The notes under the pieces: generated by a model | What the model saw: only the letters and a program-made list of their open reading frames with translations | What the model was told of the DNA's origin: nothing | The model's database searches: none | Source: Streptomyces griseochromogenes | Lineage (GTDB): Bacteria > Actinomycetota > Actinomycetes > Streptomycetales > Streptomycetaceae | Assembly: GCF_001542625.1 (NCBI RefSeq) | Contig: NZ_CP016279.1 | Location: 248,001 to 312,000, forward strand | Reading direction: 5' to 3' | DNA: 64,000 bases | Made by a program: the position numbers and the translations under genes | Shown here: piece by piece, positions 53,779-63,059 of the stretch | Position numbering within the stretch: position 1 is the stretch's first letter | Layout of the letters: each line of letters starts with the position of its first letter

Positions 53779-53935
53779 CCGCCGTTTTTCGGTATGTACG
53801 GTCTCCGACGGGCGTGTTTGAATGACCGCGTTGTCACCGACGCCGGGGAAGGCGGCTGGTCTTTGGCGGGGATGACTCTTCCCCTCGCGGTGGACCGGAA
53901 ATACCTCGTCCTGGCAGCGAGAGGAAAGAGCAATC

Positions 53936-55942
53936 GTGACCGAGTATTTCCTGTCGGCCTATCTCACTCCGCCCGGACCGGGAGCGGTGTTCTCCGTGCG
54001 TCACGACCAGAACGTCGCCCTCTGGCGGCGTGAGGGGTCGGCGCTGACGCTGGTCCGGGTCTGGGAGCTGGAACGGGTCAGCGGACAGAAGCACCATTTC
54101 TGGCCGCTCTACACCGAGGAGCGCGCCACGGTGTTCCTGGACGCCCTGCTGGCCGAGGAGGGCCTGACCCTCGCCGACATCAGCGCCTGCTGGGGCACTC
54201 CGGGTCTGCCGAACGACCGGCCCGTGCCGAAGCCGGCCGGTGCCGAGGACTTCCCCGTCCACAGCCTGGCCCACCTCTTCAGCGGTGTCCTGCGCGACAC
54301 CAAGCTCTTTCGCGAGGAACAGATCATCGGTCTGGCCATCGACGCGCTCCCCGACTACGCGCAGGAGAACCGTCCCAATCGCTACTGGTACGCGGGCTGC
54401 GTGTCCAAGGCCGGGCGGATCACGTTCGATGCGGTCGAGTCACCCGGTCCTCTCTACACGGCGGCCGAGACCGTCTTCGGCCTGGAACCGGGCTCGCTGA
54501 TGGCCCTGGCCTCGGCTTCACCGACCAGCATCGAATTCGACACCGAAGCCGCGATCGAGGATGTGACGTTCTTCGGCGGATCGGCGACGCAGCCGTGGAA
54601 GCAGGCGCATGATCTGGTGCGCGACATCGTCGCCGAAGCCGAACGCCAGCTGGAGGGAACGACTCTCGACCCCGCGCTCAGCCGCGAGGACAACCTGCGC
54701 AGCGCCGTGATGAAGGTCGTCCAGCGCTGCTGCGAGTCGATCGCCGTCCGCAATGTCGAGCGGCTGCTCGCGCTGGGCGGAATCCGGGCCGAGGACACCT
54801 ATCTGTCGACCAGCGGTGGCTACGCGCTCAACTGCCCCACCAACACCCTGCTGATGGACCGGTTCGGCTTCAAGGGGCTCATCACCCCGCCCTGTGCCAA
54901 CGACTCCGGTCAGGGCATCGGCCTGGGCCTGCTCGGCCTGTACGGCTCCGGCGCGCTGGAGACGGCCGATCTTCGCATCGACTCCGCCTACTTCGGCCGC
55001 GACGTCACGGACGCCGAGGACGCCCTCGCCGAGTTCGCCCCGTGGATCGCCTCGGTCACCGACTTCTCGGCGGACCGGTTCGTCGCCGATGTCTCCGACG
55101 GCGTCATCGCCTGGGTCGACGGCCGGGCGGAGCTCGGACCGCGCGCGCTGGGCCACCGCAGCCTGCTCGGCGACCCGCGGTCGGCCAAGGTCAAGGACAT
55201 GCTGAACGACATCAAACGCCGCCAGTGGTGGCGGCCGGTCGCGCCCGTCGTGATGGCGGAGCACGCACCACTGTGGTTCGCCTCGGACCGTGAGTCGCCG
55301 TACATGCTGGAAGCGGTCCAGGTGCGGCCCGAGGTGCGCGATCTGGTACCCGCCATCGTTCACCTGGACGGCTCGGCCCGGCACCAGACCGTCACCGCGC
55401 GGGCCAACCCGGCGCTGTACCGGGCGCTGAACGCCTTCCGGGCCGCGACCGGTGTGCCGATCCTCTGCAACACCTCGCTCAACGACAAGGGCGAGGCCGT
55501 CGTGGACACGGCGGCGGAGGCACTGAACCTGTGCGTGCGCAAGGGCATCGGCGTGCTGTACCTGTGCGGGCGGCGGGTGGAGCTGCGGGCGGACCCGGTG
55601 CCGGCGACCGCGGCGCCAGAGGGCCCGCGCCCGCGCGCCCTCGCGTACTTCGCGGGTCAGGAGGCGGACCGCGACGCGCTGTGGCAGAGCTGGCTGGACC
55701 GCGGCTACACGGTCGAGGGCATGTACCACCTCTCCCGCAGCCATGAGCTGCGCGCCGAGCAGGAGATCTCGACTCCCGAGCGGGTCAATATGCTCGCCGC
55801 CTACCGTGCCAAGGTCGACCCGTCCTTCGCCGGACTCGTCGGCAACTTCCGCCGCACCCACGGTCCCGGCGGCTCCTTCGTCGCCCCCTCGACGCTGACC
55901 GGGGCCTTCGGCGTCATCAACCCGCTGCGCCGGAGCCGCTGA
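53936..55942 (+). CDS. O-carbamoyltransferase (NodU/CmcH/TobZ family)
   Basis: About 668 residues, full length. The N-terminal domain carries His pairs of the family (FPVHSLAHLFSG), and the ATP/carbamoyl-adenylate region includes STSGGYALNCPTNT. The C-terminal domain has GRAELGPRALGHRSLLGDPR, IKRRQWWRPVAPVV and GVPILCNTSLND. Such enzymes use carbamoyl phosphate and ATP to carbamoylate hydroxyl groups of antibiotics. The GTG start follows GAGGAAAGAG. In this cluster a Ser or Thr of the precursor core, or a hydroxyl made by an oxygenase, is the likely acceptor. Confidence 0.93.
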   Translation: MTEYFLSAYLTPPGPGAVFSVRHDQNVALWRREGSALTLVRVWELERVSGQKHHFWPLYTEERATVFLDALLAEEGLTLADISACWGTPGLPNDRPVPKPAGAEDFPVHSLAHLFSGVLRDTKLFREEQIIGLAIDALPDYAQENRPNRYWYAGCVSKAGRITFDAVESPGPLYTAAETVFGLEPGSLMALASASPTSIEFDTEAAIEDVTFFGGSATQPWKQAHDLVRDIVAEAERQLEGTTLDPALSREDNLRSAVMKVVQRCCESIAVRNVERLLALGGIRAEDTYLSTSGGYALNCPTNTLLMDRFGFKGLITPPCANDSGQGIGLGLLGLYGSGALETADLRIDSAYFGRDVTDAEDALAEFAPWIASVTDFSADRFVADVSDGVIAWVDGRAELGPRALGHRSLLGDPRSAKVKDMLNDIKRRQWWRPVAPVVMAEHAPLWFASDRESPYMLEAVQVRPEVRDLVPAIVHLDGSARHQTVTARANPALYRALNAFRAATGVPILCNTSLNDKGEAVVDTAAEALNLCVRKGIGVLYLCGRRVELRADPVPATAAPEGPRPRALAYFAGQEADRDALWQSWLDRGYTVEGMYHLSRSHELRAEQEISTPERVNMLAAYRAKVDPSFAGLVGNFRRTHGPGGSFVAPSTLTGAFGVINPLRRSR

Positions 55943-55959
55943 CGCGACGGCCGCACAGG

Positions 55960-55996
55960 CGGACGGGGGCGGGGCATGCCGCCCCGCCCCCGTCCG
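55960..55996. terminator. Bidirectional terminator between converging genes
   Basis: CGGACGGGGGCGGGGC (55960-55975) and its exact complement (55981-55996) make a 16-base stem around loop ATGCC, between the stops of the carbamoyltransferase and the alpha/beta hydrolase. Confidence 0.9.
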
Positions 55997-56023
55997 TATG
56001 CCCGTTCAGTTCCGTGTGCCTGT

Positions 56024-56794
56024 TCAGCCCAGATGCGAAGCGATCAGCGAGGCCACGGCCCCGGGACGCTCCAGGAGCGGCAGATGCCCGGAGTCGGGCA
56101 GGGTCAGCAGCCGGCAGTCCGGAACCGTGGCCTGCAGCAGTTCGCCGTTGCGCACGAACGCCGGCATGTCGTCGTCACCGACGATCACCAGAGTGCGCGC
56201 GGTGATCCGGCGCAGATCGTCCTCGGTGTGACGGCAGGCGGTCAGGCCGTCCATCGCGCGGTCGCCGAGCTCTGCCCAGCTGTGCCGGGCGACGACGGCC
56301 CGCAGCGCGGCCCGCACCTCCGGGTGCCGCTCGGTGCCCTTGAAGATGTCGGGCGGCGACTGCATCCACAGGTCGGCCAGTTGCTCGCCGGGGCCGGTCA
56401 TCCGGTACAGCATCGTCAGCTGGCGGTAACGCACCTTCGCCGCCGCGTCGTTGGCTGTACCGGCCAGGGTGGGGGCCGCCACGACCAGGCGCTCGACCAG
56501 TCGCGGCCGCTGTGCGGCGAGTTGCACCGCGGCCATCGAGCCGAAGGACAGCGCGACGACCCGGCGGGCCCCGGTGTCCTCGGCGACCTCGGCGAGCCGC
56601 CCGGCCAGTTCGGTGAGCGTCAACCCGGGCGGGATCGGGGCGGAGCCGCCGTGGCCGGGCAGGTCCACCCCGATGTGGGTCCAGCCGGGCAGCCGGTCCC
56701 ACAGCGGTCGCCACACGGTGGAGTCCATGGTGTAGCCATGCAGCCAGAGCACGGCCGGTCCGCTGCCGAAGCGGTGCAGATGGAGCCCGGTCAT
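56024..56794 (-). CDS. Alpha/beta hydrolase, last gene of the precursor operon
   Basis: About 256 residues. Oxyanion segment LWLHGYTMD, nucleophile segment VVALSFGSMAAVQ (the elbow reads ALSFG, with Ala for the usual first Gly), a later Asp in VIVGDDDMP and His in PDSGHLPLLE complete the triad. It may hydrolyse an ester, amide or carbamate of the pathway product or act in self-protection. Its ATG overlaps the Rieske stop by four bases. It ends at the shared terminator. Confidence 0.88.
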   Translation of the reverse strand: MTGLHLHRFGSGPAVLWLHGYTMDSTVWRPLWDRLPGWTHIGVDLPGHGGSAPIPPGLTLTELAGRLAEVAEDTGARRVVALSFGSMAAVQLAAQRPRLVERLVVAAPTLAGTANDAAAKVRYRQLTMLYRMTGPGEQLADLWMQSPPDIFKGTERHPEVRAALRAVVARHSWAELGDRAMDGLTACRHTEDDLRRITARTLVIVGDDDMPAFVRNGELLQATVPDCRLLTLPDSGHLPLLERPGAVASLIASHLG

Positions 56795-57771
56795 CGTGCC
56801 GCCCCCGCCTCGCCCGCCGCGTCCGTCAGGCCACCGAAGTCGGCGCAGAAGGCGCGGAAGGCACGTACGGGCGCATCGCGCGCGTCGTACTCGACGGCCG
56901 CGCGGGGATTCAGGTGCTCCCAGACCACCTTGTCCTCACCGAGCGCCTTCTCGCTGCCCGCGATCAGCACCGGCAGCGCGGACCGCTGATCGCCGCGCAC
57001 GCCGATCGCGACCCGCGCGACGCAACCGCCCTCGGCCGTCGGCACCGAGCCGGTGACGATGACATGCACCTCGTCCGGCGGCCCGAATTCGGTGACCACC
57101 ACGGACGGGCTGAACGCGCGGGCGAGGAAACGCGGCTTGTAGTCCCACCGCACCGTCCTGGTCCGTACCGCCTCCCAGCGCACTTCCTCCAGCCGGCGGG
57201 CGTCCTGCCAGGGCGAGGTCTGCATCAGGAACTCGCCCTCGATCACGAGTTCCCCGCCGTCGCCCGTCCGTGTCGCCATCCCCCGGGTGCCGGGCACTCC
57301 GTGGACGGCCTTGAAGTGGTCGGGGTCGAAGGCGTTCTCCACGACGTACTCGGACGCCACCGCGACCGGTAGGGTGACGGCCTCGACCAGCGGGTACGTG
57401 GTCTCCCATGCCGTCACGGCCTGCTCGAAGCCGCGGTCGCCGCCCGGGTCGCCGGTGAGCCGGACGAAGAGCGCCTCGCCCCAGGCGAGCACCGTGTGCT
57501 CGGCCACCGACCAGGGCCTGGTGGTGTCCCCGAGGTTGATCCGCTTGCCGTGGAAGGGGCAGACCACGCAGTCGCCCTGGCGCTTGCCGCCGTAGCCGAG
57601 ATGGGCGCCGCGATGCGGGCAGTCGGCGTCGAAGACGCGGATCCGGTCGTCCTCCCGCACGGCGATCAGACGGCGGTGGCCGACCGCCAGCGGGGTGATC
57701 TCCCGGGTCAGTTCGGATCGGAAGGCCAGCAGATACCAGCCGTTGTGCACAGTTGTGGATTCCATGGTCAT
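56791..57771 (-). CDS. Rieske non-heme iron oxygenase
   Basis: About 326 residues. The Rieske [2Fe-2S] ligands are [12 protein letters not shown] and [11 protein letters not shown] (CxH...CxxH), and the mononuclear iron site follows in [14 protein letters not shown]. This is the layout of stand-alone alpha subunits that hydroxylate, desaturate or cyclise small molecules with a separate reductase; none is encoded nearby. Four-base ATGA overlaps at both ends place it within the precursor operon. It likely oxidises the RiPP. Confidence 0.92.
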   Translation of the reverse strand: MTMESTTVHNGWYLLAFRSELTREITPLAVGHRRLIAVREDDRIRVFDADCPHRGAHLGYGGKRQGDCVVCPFHGKRINLGDTTRPWSVAEHTVLAWGEALFVRLTGDPGGDRGFEQAVTAWETTYPLVEAVTLPVAVASEYVVENAFDPDHFKAVHGVPGTRGMATRTGDGGELVIEGEFLMQTSPWQDARRLEEVRWEAVRTRTVRWDYKPRFLARAFSPSVVVTEFGPPDEVHVIVTGSVPTAEGGCVARVAIGVRGDQRSALPVLIAGSEKALGEDKVVWEHLNPRAAVEYDARDAPVRAFRAFCADFGGLTDAAGEAGAAR

Positions 57772-59015
57772 CGATTCGCCAATACCTTGAGCAGTTCCTC
57801 TGCCGCCCGCTCGCCGCTCGCCAGGGCTCCTTGGACCCAGGGCAGCCGGCTGCCGGTGACGGTCGCCTCGCCGGCGAAGAAGAGGGTGTCGTCCACCGGC
57901 GCGGACCATTGCCGTACCGCGTCCTCGCAGCCGGTGCGCGGGGCCGTGAACGCGCCGGTGGTCCAGGGATCTCGTCCCCAGTCCGCGGCGGTCAGGCCGA
58001 CCACCCGGGCGCCCGCGGTCCAGGGCATGACGGTCTCCAGCAGTGACGACAGCGCCGGGGCACTGCGCACGGTGGCGCGCAGGGCATCGGCCGCCCCGGC
58101 CTTCGCCACGAACAGCACCTCCGGCCGGCCCGCGGAGCAGCGGACGAAGCCGCCCCCGCCGTCGACGTCGAAGGTGATGACGTCGTCGGGCGCTTCGCGG
58201 GTCAGGGTCACCACCGTGCAGTATCCGTCGCCCAGCGGCATCCGGGCGGCGGTCGCGATCTTCGCGTCGACCACCGCGGAGGGAGGCCCGATGACGCGCA
58301 GCCGCCCCTGCGCCAGCACCGGGGGCGGCACGGTGATCACGGCGGCGCAGGCGCTGGTCGTTCCCCGCACGGTGCCGGCCTCGACCCGTCCGGGGAGGCA
58401 GCGGATCTCCTGTACGGGATCGCCGAGACTGATCCGCAGGCCCTGCGCGAGCAGCAGCGCAAGCCGGTCGAATCCGCCCCGCACGGCGAACTCGCCCTCG
58501 CCGACGGCGGTGTCGCCCCGGTGGGCGCCGGCCACTCCCCGGGCGCTCAGCTCGTCCGGTTCGGCGGCCCAGCTCTGCCGGAACCACTCCTTCGCCGCCC
58601 GTTCTTCCAGGCGCGCGCTGCCGTGGGCGCGCAGCCAGGCTCCGGCCGACCGGCCCTCCGGGCCCGGGTCCCGGTGCAGCCCGGCTTCCAGCAGCCAGGG
58701 GGGACGGCGGCCATGGCTCAGGACGCCCATGTCCTGGTTGCCGCCGTCCTGGACGATGCGGGCGGTGATCCGGCGCGGCACGGTGATCATCCGGTCGGCG
58801 CCGACCAGCGCGTGCACCGGATTGCGCGCGCCGTGCACCACCTGGGCGCCGAGCTCCAGCGGAGGTCCTCCGTCGGCGGGGTGAAACGTGTGGATCCGGC
58901 CGCCCACCCGGTCCCGGGCCTCGTGGACGACCACGGTCAGCCCCTCCCGGTGGAGGCGCCGGGCGCAGGCCAGGCCGGAGGCGCCGGCGCCCACCACGAT
59001 GACATCGGCCCGCAT
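57768..59015 (-). CDS. Flavin monoamine oxidase-like protein
   Basis: About 415 residues. N-terminal FAD motif [37 protein letters not shown] and C-terminal [27 protein letters not shown] are those of flavin-containing amine oxidases. AGGAGG lies ten bases before the ATG at 59015, which overlaps the P450 stop. Substrates of the family are primary or secondary amines, and some members desaturate biosynthetic intermediates. In this context it may oxidise the N-terminus or a backbone of the peptide. Confidence 0.9.
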   Translation of the reverse strand: MRADVIVVGAGASGLACARRLHREGLTVVVHEARDRVGGRIHTFHPADGGPPLELGAQVVHGARNPVHALVGADRMITVPRRITARIVQDGGNQDMGVLSHGRRPPWLLEAGLHRDPGPEGRSAGAWLRAHGSARLEERAAKEWFRQSWAAEPDELSARGVAGAHRGDTAVGEGEFAVRGGFDRLALLLAQGLRISLGDPVQEIRCLPGRVEAGTVRGTTSACAAVITVPPPVLAQGRLRVIGPPSAVVDAKIATAARMPLGDGYCTVVTLTREAPDDVITFDVDGGGGFVRCSAGRPEVLFVAKAGAADALRATVRSAPALSSLLETVMPWTAGARVVGLTAADWGRDPWTTGAFTAPRTGCEDAVRQWSAPVDDTLFFAGEATVTGSRLPWVQGALASGERAAEELLKVLANR

Positions 59016-60289
59016 CAGCCGTGGTCCTCCTCTGCCGTGCCGGGGTCCTTGTCGTCCGCGCCCGGGACGCCCAGGTCCACGGGGAAGACGCGCAGGCGTC
59101 GCGGCACCAGGCACCGGTCCCAGTCGGGCACACCGTGCGGGCCGCGCATCCCGGGGAACCGTCGCAGCAGCCGCGGCAGCAGCAGGCCGCCCGCCTGCCG
59201 TACCAGCTGGGCGGCCAGACAGAAGTGCGGGCCGCCGCCGAAGGCGAGGTGCGGGTTGGGGTGCCGGTCGACGCGCAGTTCGTCGGGGTCGGCGAAGACG
59301 GCCGGGTCGCGGTTGGCCGCGGAGATCACCGCAAGGACGCGGGCGCCGGCCGGAAGGGTGCCACCGGCCAGTTCCACGGTGTCGGTGGTGACCCGGGCGG
59401 TGAACGGGATGGGCGCCTCGAGACGGAGCAGCTCGTCCACGGCGCGGCGGGCCGCTTCTCCGCCCGCGTCGCCGCCTTCCCCGCTCGTGTCGTCCCCAGC
59501 GGCGAGCCGACGCACCGCGGCGCGGTCGGGGAGGAGGGAGCAGAGCGCGTTGCCGACCAGCTCGGCGAGCGGCTGCCAGCCGCCCACCACCGCCAGGTTG
59601 AGGACGCCGAGCATCTCCGACCTGGTGAGCCGGTCATCGGCCGCGAACGCGGCGAGCGGCGCGGCGCGGCCGCCTCGCGCCAGTGTGGCGCAGTGCGCGT
59701 CCAGATAACGGGTGAGCGCGGCGGCCGCCGTCCGGCCGAGGGCGGCACGCGCCGGCGGGACCATCGGGTCGAGGTTGATCGAGGCGGCCCGGGCGAGGGT
59801 CTCGAAGCGGGCGTACTCGGCTGCCGCGAGCCCGAAGAGTCGGCCGAAGACGGCGGTGGCCAGCGGCCGTCCGATGTCGGCGACGGCGTCCGGGCGTTCG
59901 GCCGCGGGGCGCCGGCCGAGCCGGTCGAGCAGCTCGTCGACATCGCGGGTCAGATCGCCGGCGACGGACCGGACGGCGGACGGCCCCAGGAGCAGTGCCC
60001 CGGGGGCCCGCAGCCGGTGATGGTCCGGCGGATCGGTGGTGAGCATCGACGGCGGGAGCGCGTCGTCACGGGCACGTTCACGCTGCCCCTTGGCCGCCGA
60101 GAACCGCGGGTCCCGCAGCACCGTCTGACAGTCGGCGTGCCCGGTGACCAGCCAGAGCCCGGAGGCGGCGTCGTGGTGCACCGGATCGTTCGTCCGCAGC
60201 CACCGGTAGGCCGGATGGGGGTTGATCCGCCCCGCGGGGGAGAACGGGTGGTCGAGGTGCTCCGGCAGGCGCACCGGCGCCGTGGTCAT
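59015..60289 (-). CDS. Cytochrome P450 with unusual I helix
   Basis: About 424 residues. The heme Cys is in [18 protein letters not shown], and the ExxR pair is in [10 protein letters not shown]. The I helix ([16 protein letters not shown]) lacks the acid-alcohol pair normally used for oxygen activation. The N-terminus ([25 protein letters not shown]) is typical of bacterial soluble P450s. Such altered I helices occur in P450s doing non-hydroxylation chemistry. AGGAGCAGGA precedes the ATG. Its role in the pathway is inferred from its place in the operon. Confidence 0.9.
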   Translation of the reverse strand: MTTAPVRLPEHLDHPFSPAGRINPHPAYRWLRTNDPVHHDAASGLWLVTGHADCQTVLRDPRFSAAKGQRERARDDALPPSMLTTDPPDHHRLRAPGALLLGPSAVRSVAGDLTRDVDELLDRLGRRPAAERPDAVADIGRPLATAVFGRLFGLAAAEYARFETLARAASINLDPMVPPARAALGRTAAAALTRYLDAHCATLARGGRAAPLAAFAADDRLTRSEMLGVLNLAVVGGWQPLAELVGNALCSLLPDRAAVRRLAAGDDTSGEGGDAGGEAARRAVDELLRLEAPIPFTARVTTDTVELAGGTLPAGARVLAVISAANRDPAVFADPDELRVDRHPNPHLAFGGGPHFCLAAQLVRQAGGLLLPRLLRRFPGMRGPHGVPDWDRCLVPRRLRVFPVDLGVPGADDKDPGTAEEDHG

Positions 60290-60386
60290 GGTCCTGCTCC
60301 TGGGATCGTCGGCGGACCGGTGGTCGGTGGACGTGTGGTCCTCGGTTGTCAGTGGCCCCTGGTTCCAGAGGGTCGTCGATCGTCCG

Positions 60387-61265
60387 TCAGCGGACCCGCG
60401 GTCCGCGCCAGCGGAAGGTCAGCGCGGTGACCACCAGGCCGCCCAGTGTCCACAGCGCGAGCACCAGCGCGATATGTCCCAGCTCCCAGTTGCCGGCCGG
60501 CTCCACGGCGGTGAAGGAGTCCGGCAGGAAGACCGAACGGAAGCCCTGCGCCATCCACTTGACGGGGAAGAACGCGGCCACCGTCTGCATCCAGTGCGGC
60601 AGCTGGCCGAAGGGGAAGAAGACGCCCGAGATGAACTGCAGCACCATGAAGACCGGCGTCACGATCGCCGCCGCGGAACGGCTGTTGGGGATCAGCGCCG
60701 AATACGCGGCACCGGCCATGGCGCAGGCGACGGTCCCGAGGGCGAGGTCCCAGCCCAGGGTCATCCAGCGTTCGCCCGTGCTCGGCAGCGGAAGGCCGAA
60801 CAGGGTCAGCGCGATGCCGAGCAGCAGTGCCGTCTCCAGCGCGGTGGTGACGATCACGCGCACCAGTTTGCCGATGAAGTAGGCGGACTTCGGCATCGGC
60901 GTCATCGCGAGCCGGCGCACCGTACCGGTGTCCCGTTCGATCGCGATGCTGATCGCGAGCCCGGAGAAGGCGGTGCTCATCACGCCGGCCGCGACGATGC
61001 CGGCCATGAAGACCTGCTTGAGATCGGTCTGGGTGCCCGCCACCTTGCCGGAGAAGATCGAGCCGAAGACGACCAGCAGGATCACCGGGAACATCAGGGT
61101 GAAGACCAGCGACTGCTTGTTGCGGAAGAACGCCCTGAGCTCGACCTTGGAGCGGGCCGCGGAGGCCCGCCAGACGCCGGGCATTCGGGAGGACCCGGCC
61201 ATCGCACGCTCCGCTGTCGGTACGGTCCCGTCGGTGCGGCCCGTAGAGGGTTCGGTGAGGGTCAT
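60387..61265 (-). CDS. ABC-2 permease of the NHLP cluster
   Basis: About 292 residues. A soluble N-terminus is followed by six membrane spans, including SLVFTLMFPVILLVVFGSIF and FISGVFFPFGQLPHWMQTVAAFFPVKWMAQGF, matching DrrB-like permeases. The ATG overlaps the ATPase stop by four bases. Together with that ATPase it forms a second, ordinary exporter in addition to the NHLM pair, probably for mature product and self-resistance. Confidence 0.9.
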   Translation of the reverse strand: MTLTEPSTGRTDGTVPTAERAMAGSSRMPGVWRASAARSKVELRAFFRNKQSLVFTLMFPVILLVVFGSIFSGKVAGTQTDLKQVFMAGIVAAGVMSTAFSGLAISIAIERDTGTVRRLAMTPMPKSAYFIGKLVRVIVTTALETALLLGIALTLFGLPLPSTGERWMTLGWDLALGTVACAMAGAAYSALIPNSRSAAAIVTPVFMVLQFISGVFFPFGQLPHWMQTVAAFFPVKWMAQGFRSVFLPDSFTAVEPAGNWELGHIALVLALWTLGGLVVTALTFRWRGPRVR

Positions 61266-62290
61266 CGGATGCCCGCCTCGCTGGTGCGGTCCGCGGCTTG
61301 GCCGTCGGTGCCCTGGTCGTCGCGGCCGAGGGTGTCGGTGCCGCGGTCGGTGCCGCTGACGTTCTCCCTGATCAGATCGAGGTAGATGTCCTCGAGCGTG
61401 GGGCGGTGCACCCGCAGCTCGGGGAGTTCCCCGGCGCCCGCCTCGTGCGCCCAGGGCAGCAGTACGGACAGCAGCGCGGTGGGAGTCCGCGTGGCGATGC
61501 GCAGCACGCCGTCCGTGGTGTCCGCGAGCGCCTGCGACTCCGGCGGCAGAACAGGCAGCGCGCGTCCCGAGAGTTCCGGCGGAATCCGGAAGGAGACCGT
61601 GGTCGGAGTCTGCGAGCGGGCGCCGAACTCGGCAAGGGATCCGGACCGGACGACCTGGCCGGCGACGATCACCGCGGCGCGCTGTGCGAGCGCCTCGGCC
61701 TCGTCGAGGTAGTGGGTGGTGAGCACGGTGGTGGTACCGCGCTCGGAGAAATAACGGACCAGGTCCCAGGCCTCCCGGCGCGCCACCGGGTCCAGTCCGG
61801 TGGTGGGCTCGTCCAGGAAGATCAGGTCCGGATCGCCGACGATGCCGACGGCGACGTCGAGGCGCCGGGCCTGCCCTCCGGACAGGTCGGTGCTCTGCTT
61901 CTTCTCGTGCTTGCCCAGACCGACCATGTCGATGACCTGGCCGACCGGGAGCGGCGCCGGATAGAACGCCGCGAAGTGCTCGACGACCTCGCGTACGGTC
62001 AGGTCCGCGTAGGCGCCGGTGTTCTGGGGCACCACGCCGATGCGTGCGCGCCACCCACGCCGGTCCTCGGCTGGGTCACAGCCGAGGACTCGCACGTCAC
62101 CGCCGGTTCGCTGGCGGACGCCTTCCAGGATCTCGATGGTCGTCGTCTTTCCCGCGCCATTGGGCCCGAGCAGCGCGAAGACTTCTCCTGGAAAGATGTC
62201 CAAATCCAGTCCCAGCACCGCGTGCCAGTCGCCATAACTCTTGCGAAGACCACGGACCGAGACGGGGTTCTCCCCGACGGCAGTTGCCAC
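61262..62290 (-). CDS. ABC transporter ATPase of the NHLP cluster
   Basis: About 342 residues. Walker A GPNGAGKTTTIEIL, signature LSGGQARRLDVA, Walker B LIFLDEPTTGLDPVA and TTHYLDEAEA are intact, with a C-terminal extension as in DrrA-type exporters. The GTG start has AGGAG eight bases upstream. It lies 40 bases downstream of the precursor gene in the same operon, which links the exporter to this RiPP. Confidence 0.92.
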   Translation of the reverse strand: MATAVGENPVSVRGLRKSYGDWHAVLGLDLDIFPGEVFALLGPNGAGKTTTIEILEGVRQRTGGDVRVLGCDPAEDRRGWRARIGVVPQNTGAYADLTVREVVEHFAAFYPAPLPVGQVIDMVGLGKHEKKQSTDLSGGQARRLDVAVGIVGDPDLIFLDEPTTGLDPVARREAWDLVRYFSERGTTTVLTTHYLDEAEALAQRAAVIVAGQVVRSGSLAEFGARSQTPTTVSFRIPPELSGRALPVLPPESQALADTTDGVLRIATRTPTALLSVLLPWAHEAGAGELPELRVHRPTLEDIYLDLIRENVSGTDRGTDTLGRDDQGTDGQAADRTSEAGIR

Positions 62291-62330
62291 TTGGATCGCT
62301 CCTGGGTGGATATCAGATTGATCGGGTGGA

Positions 62331-62699
62331 TCAGGTGCAGCAGCAGCACGGGCAGCAGCAGGAGTTGCCGCCGGCCGCGATGTCCGACAGGTCGCCCTCG
62401 CTCAGCTCGGCGGTGTCGATCTGCGGGGTCTTGGGGATGTGGAACTCGTAGCGACCGGTCGCCAGACCGATCTCGTAGAGCTCCACCTGCACCTCGAGGT
62501 TGCCCTCCTGCTCGCCCTCGGCGGCGGTGGAGACGATGACGATCTCCGCGTCGGCCGGGAGCTCCAGGCCGGCCTCGGCGAGCGCGGCACGCGGGTCCGA
62601 CTGGAGCCGGGCCGCGTACTCCTCGCTCGACCAGGCGCTGATGAGGGCGCGGGTGTAGCCGTTGACGAACTCGGCCCGCTTCCGCTGGTCCAAAGCCAT
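62331..62699 (-). CDS. Nitrile-hydratase-leader RiPP precursor with NSCCCPCCCCT core
   Basis: 122 residues. The leader of about 110 residues has the NHLP fold (KRAEFVNGYTRALISAWSSEE, DPRAALAEAGLELPADAEIVIV), followed by IDTAELSEGDLSDIAAGG and then NSCCCPCCCCT. The Gly-Gly marks a C39 cleavage site for the exporter encoded at 40311-42593. Seven of the 11 core residues are Cys, separated by one Pro, and would be heterocyclised to thiazoles by the fused YcaO enzyme. AAGGA lies about eight bases upstream of the ATG. It starts the operon continuing into the exporter and tailoring enzymes. I do not recognise the core from any characterised product. Confidence 0.93.
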   Translation of the reverse strand: MALDQRKRAEFVNGYTRALISAWSSEEYAARLQSDPRAALAEAGLELPADAEIVIVSTAAEGEQEGNLEVQVELYEIGLATGRYEFHIPKTPQIDTAELSEGDLSDIAAGGNSCCCPCCCCT

Positions 62700-62868
62700 A
62701 AGACTTTTCCTTTTCTCGGTTCCGGTTTGCCCGCGGCGCCTTCTTGTCGCTGCCGGCGAATGAAGAATTGCACGCCGCTGGAAGGCTGCCAAGACGTCAG
62801 TTCCGGCTCCAGGGGTAAGTATTGAGCACATTCGGCGGGTGCGGTAGATTCCGAGTCGGATGAGGCCG

Positions 62869-62974
62869 TGAATACGTATTGGATTACGCATCGGAATACG
62901 CATCCGAATGCGTATCGCCGATCGGGGCGTACGTATTCGGGAATTCCGAGTACGTATGGCGCACGGAATACGTA
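62869..62974. promoter_or_regulatory. Phased TACGTA operator array upstream of the precursor and a divergent P450
   Basis: Four consecutive 12-bp units fill 62869-62916: TGAATACGTATT, GGATTACGCATC, GGAATACGCATC and CGAATGCGTATC, each holding TACGTA or a one-base variant. Further exact TACGTA copies lie at 62930, 62951 and 62969. The array is 170-275 bases before the precursor start and 86-191 before the divergent P450 start. The regular phase is close to one helical turn, as expected for cooperative regulator binding. Confidence 0.7.
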
Positions 62975-63059
62975 TGTGCGTAGGCCCGCGCCGTCCGACT
63001 TCATCTTGTTTGACCTGAATCGATCTGACATGAGAGGAATCACGGAGGTGGTCCGCACC

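Noticed and set aside
62319..62333. Short hairpin TGATC-GGGTG-GATCA after the Cys-rich precursor as a terminator
   Set aside because: Only five base pairs and overlapping the stop codon; too weak to call, unlike the hairpin after the thiopeptide precursor.
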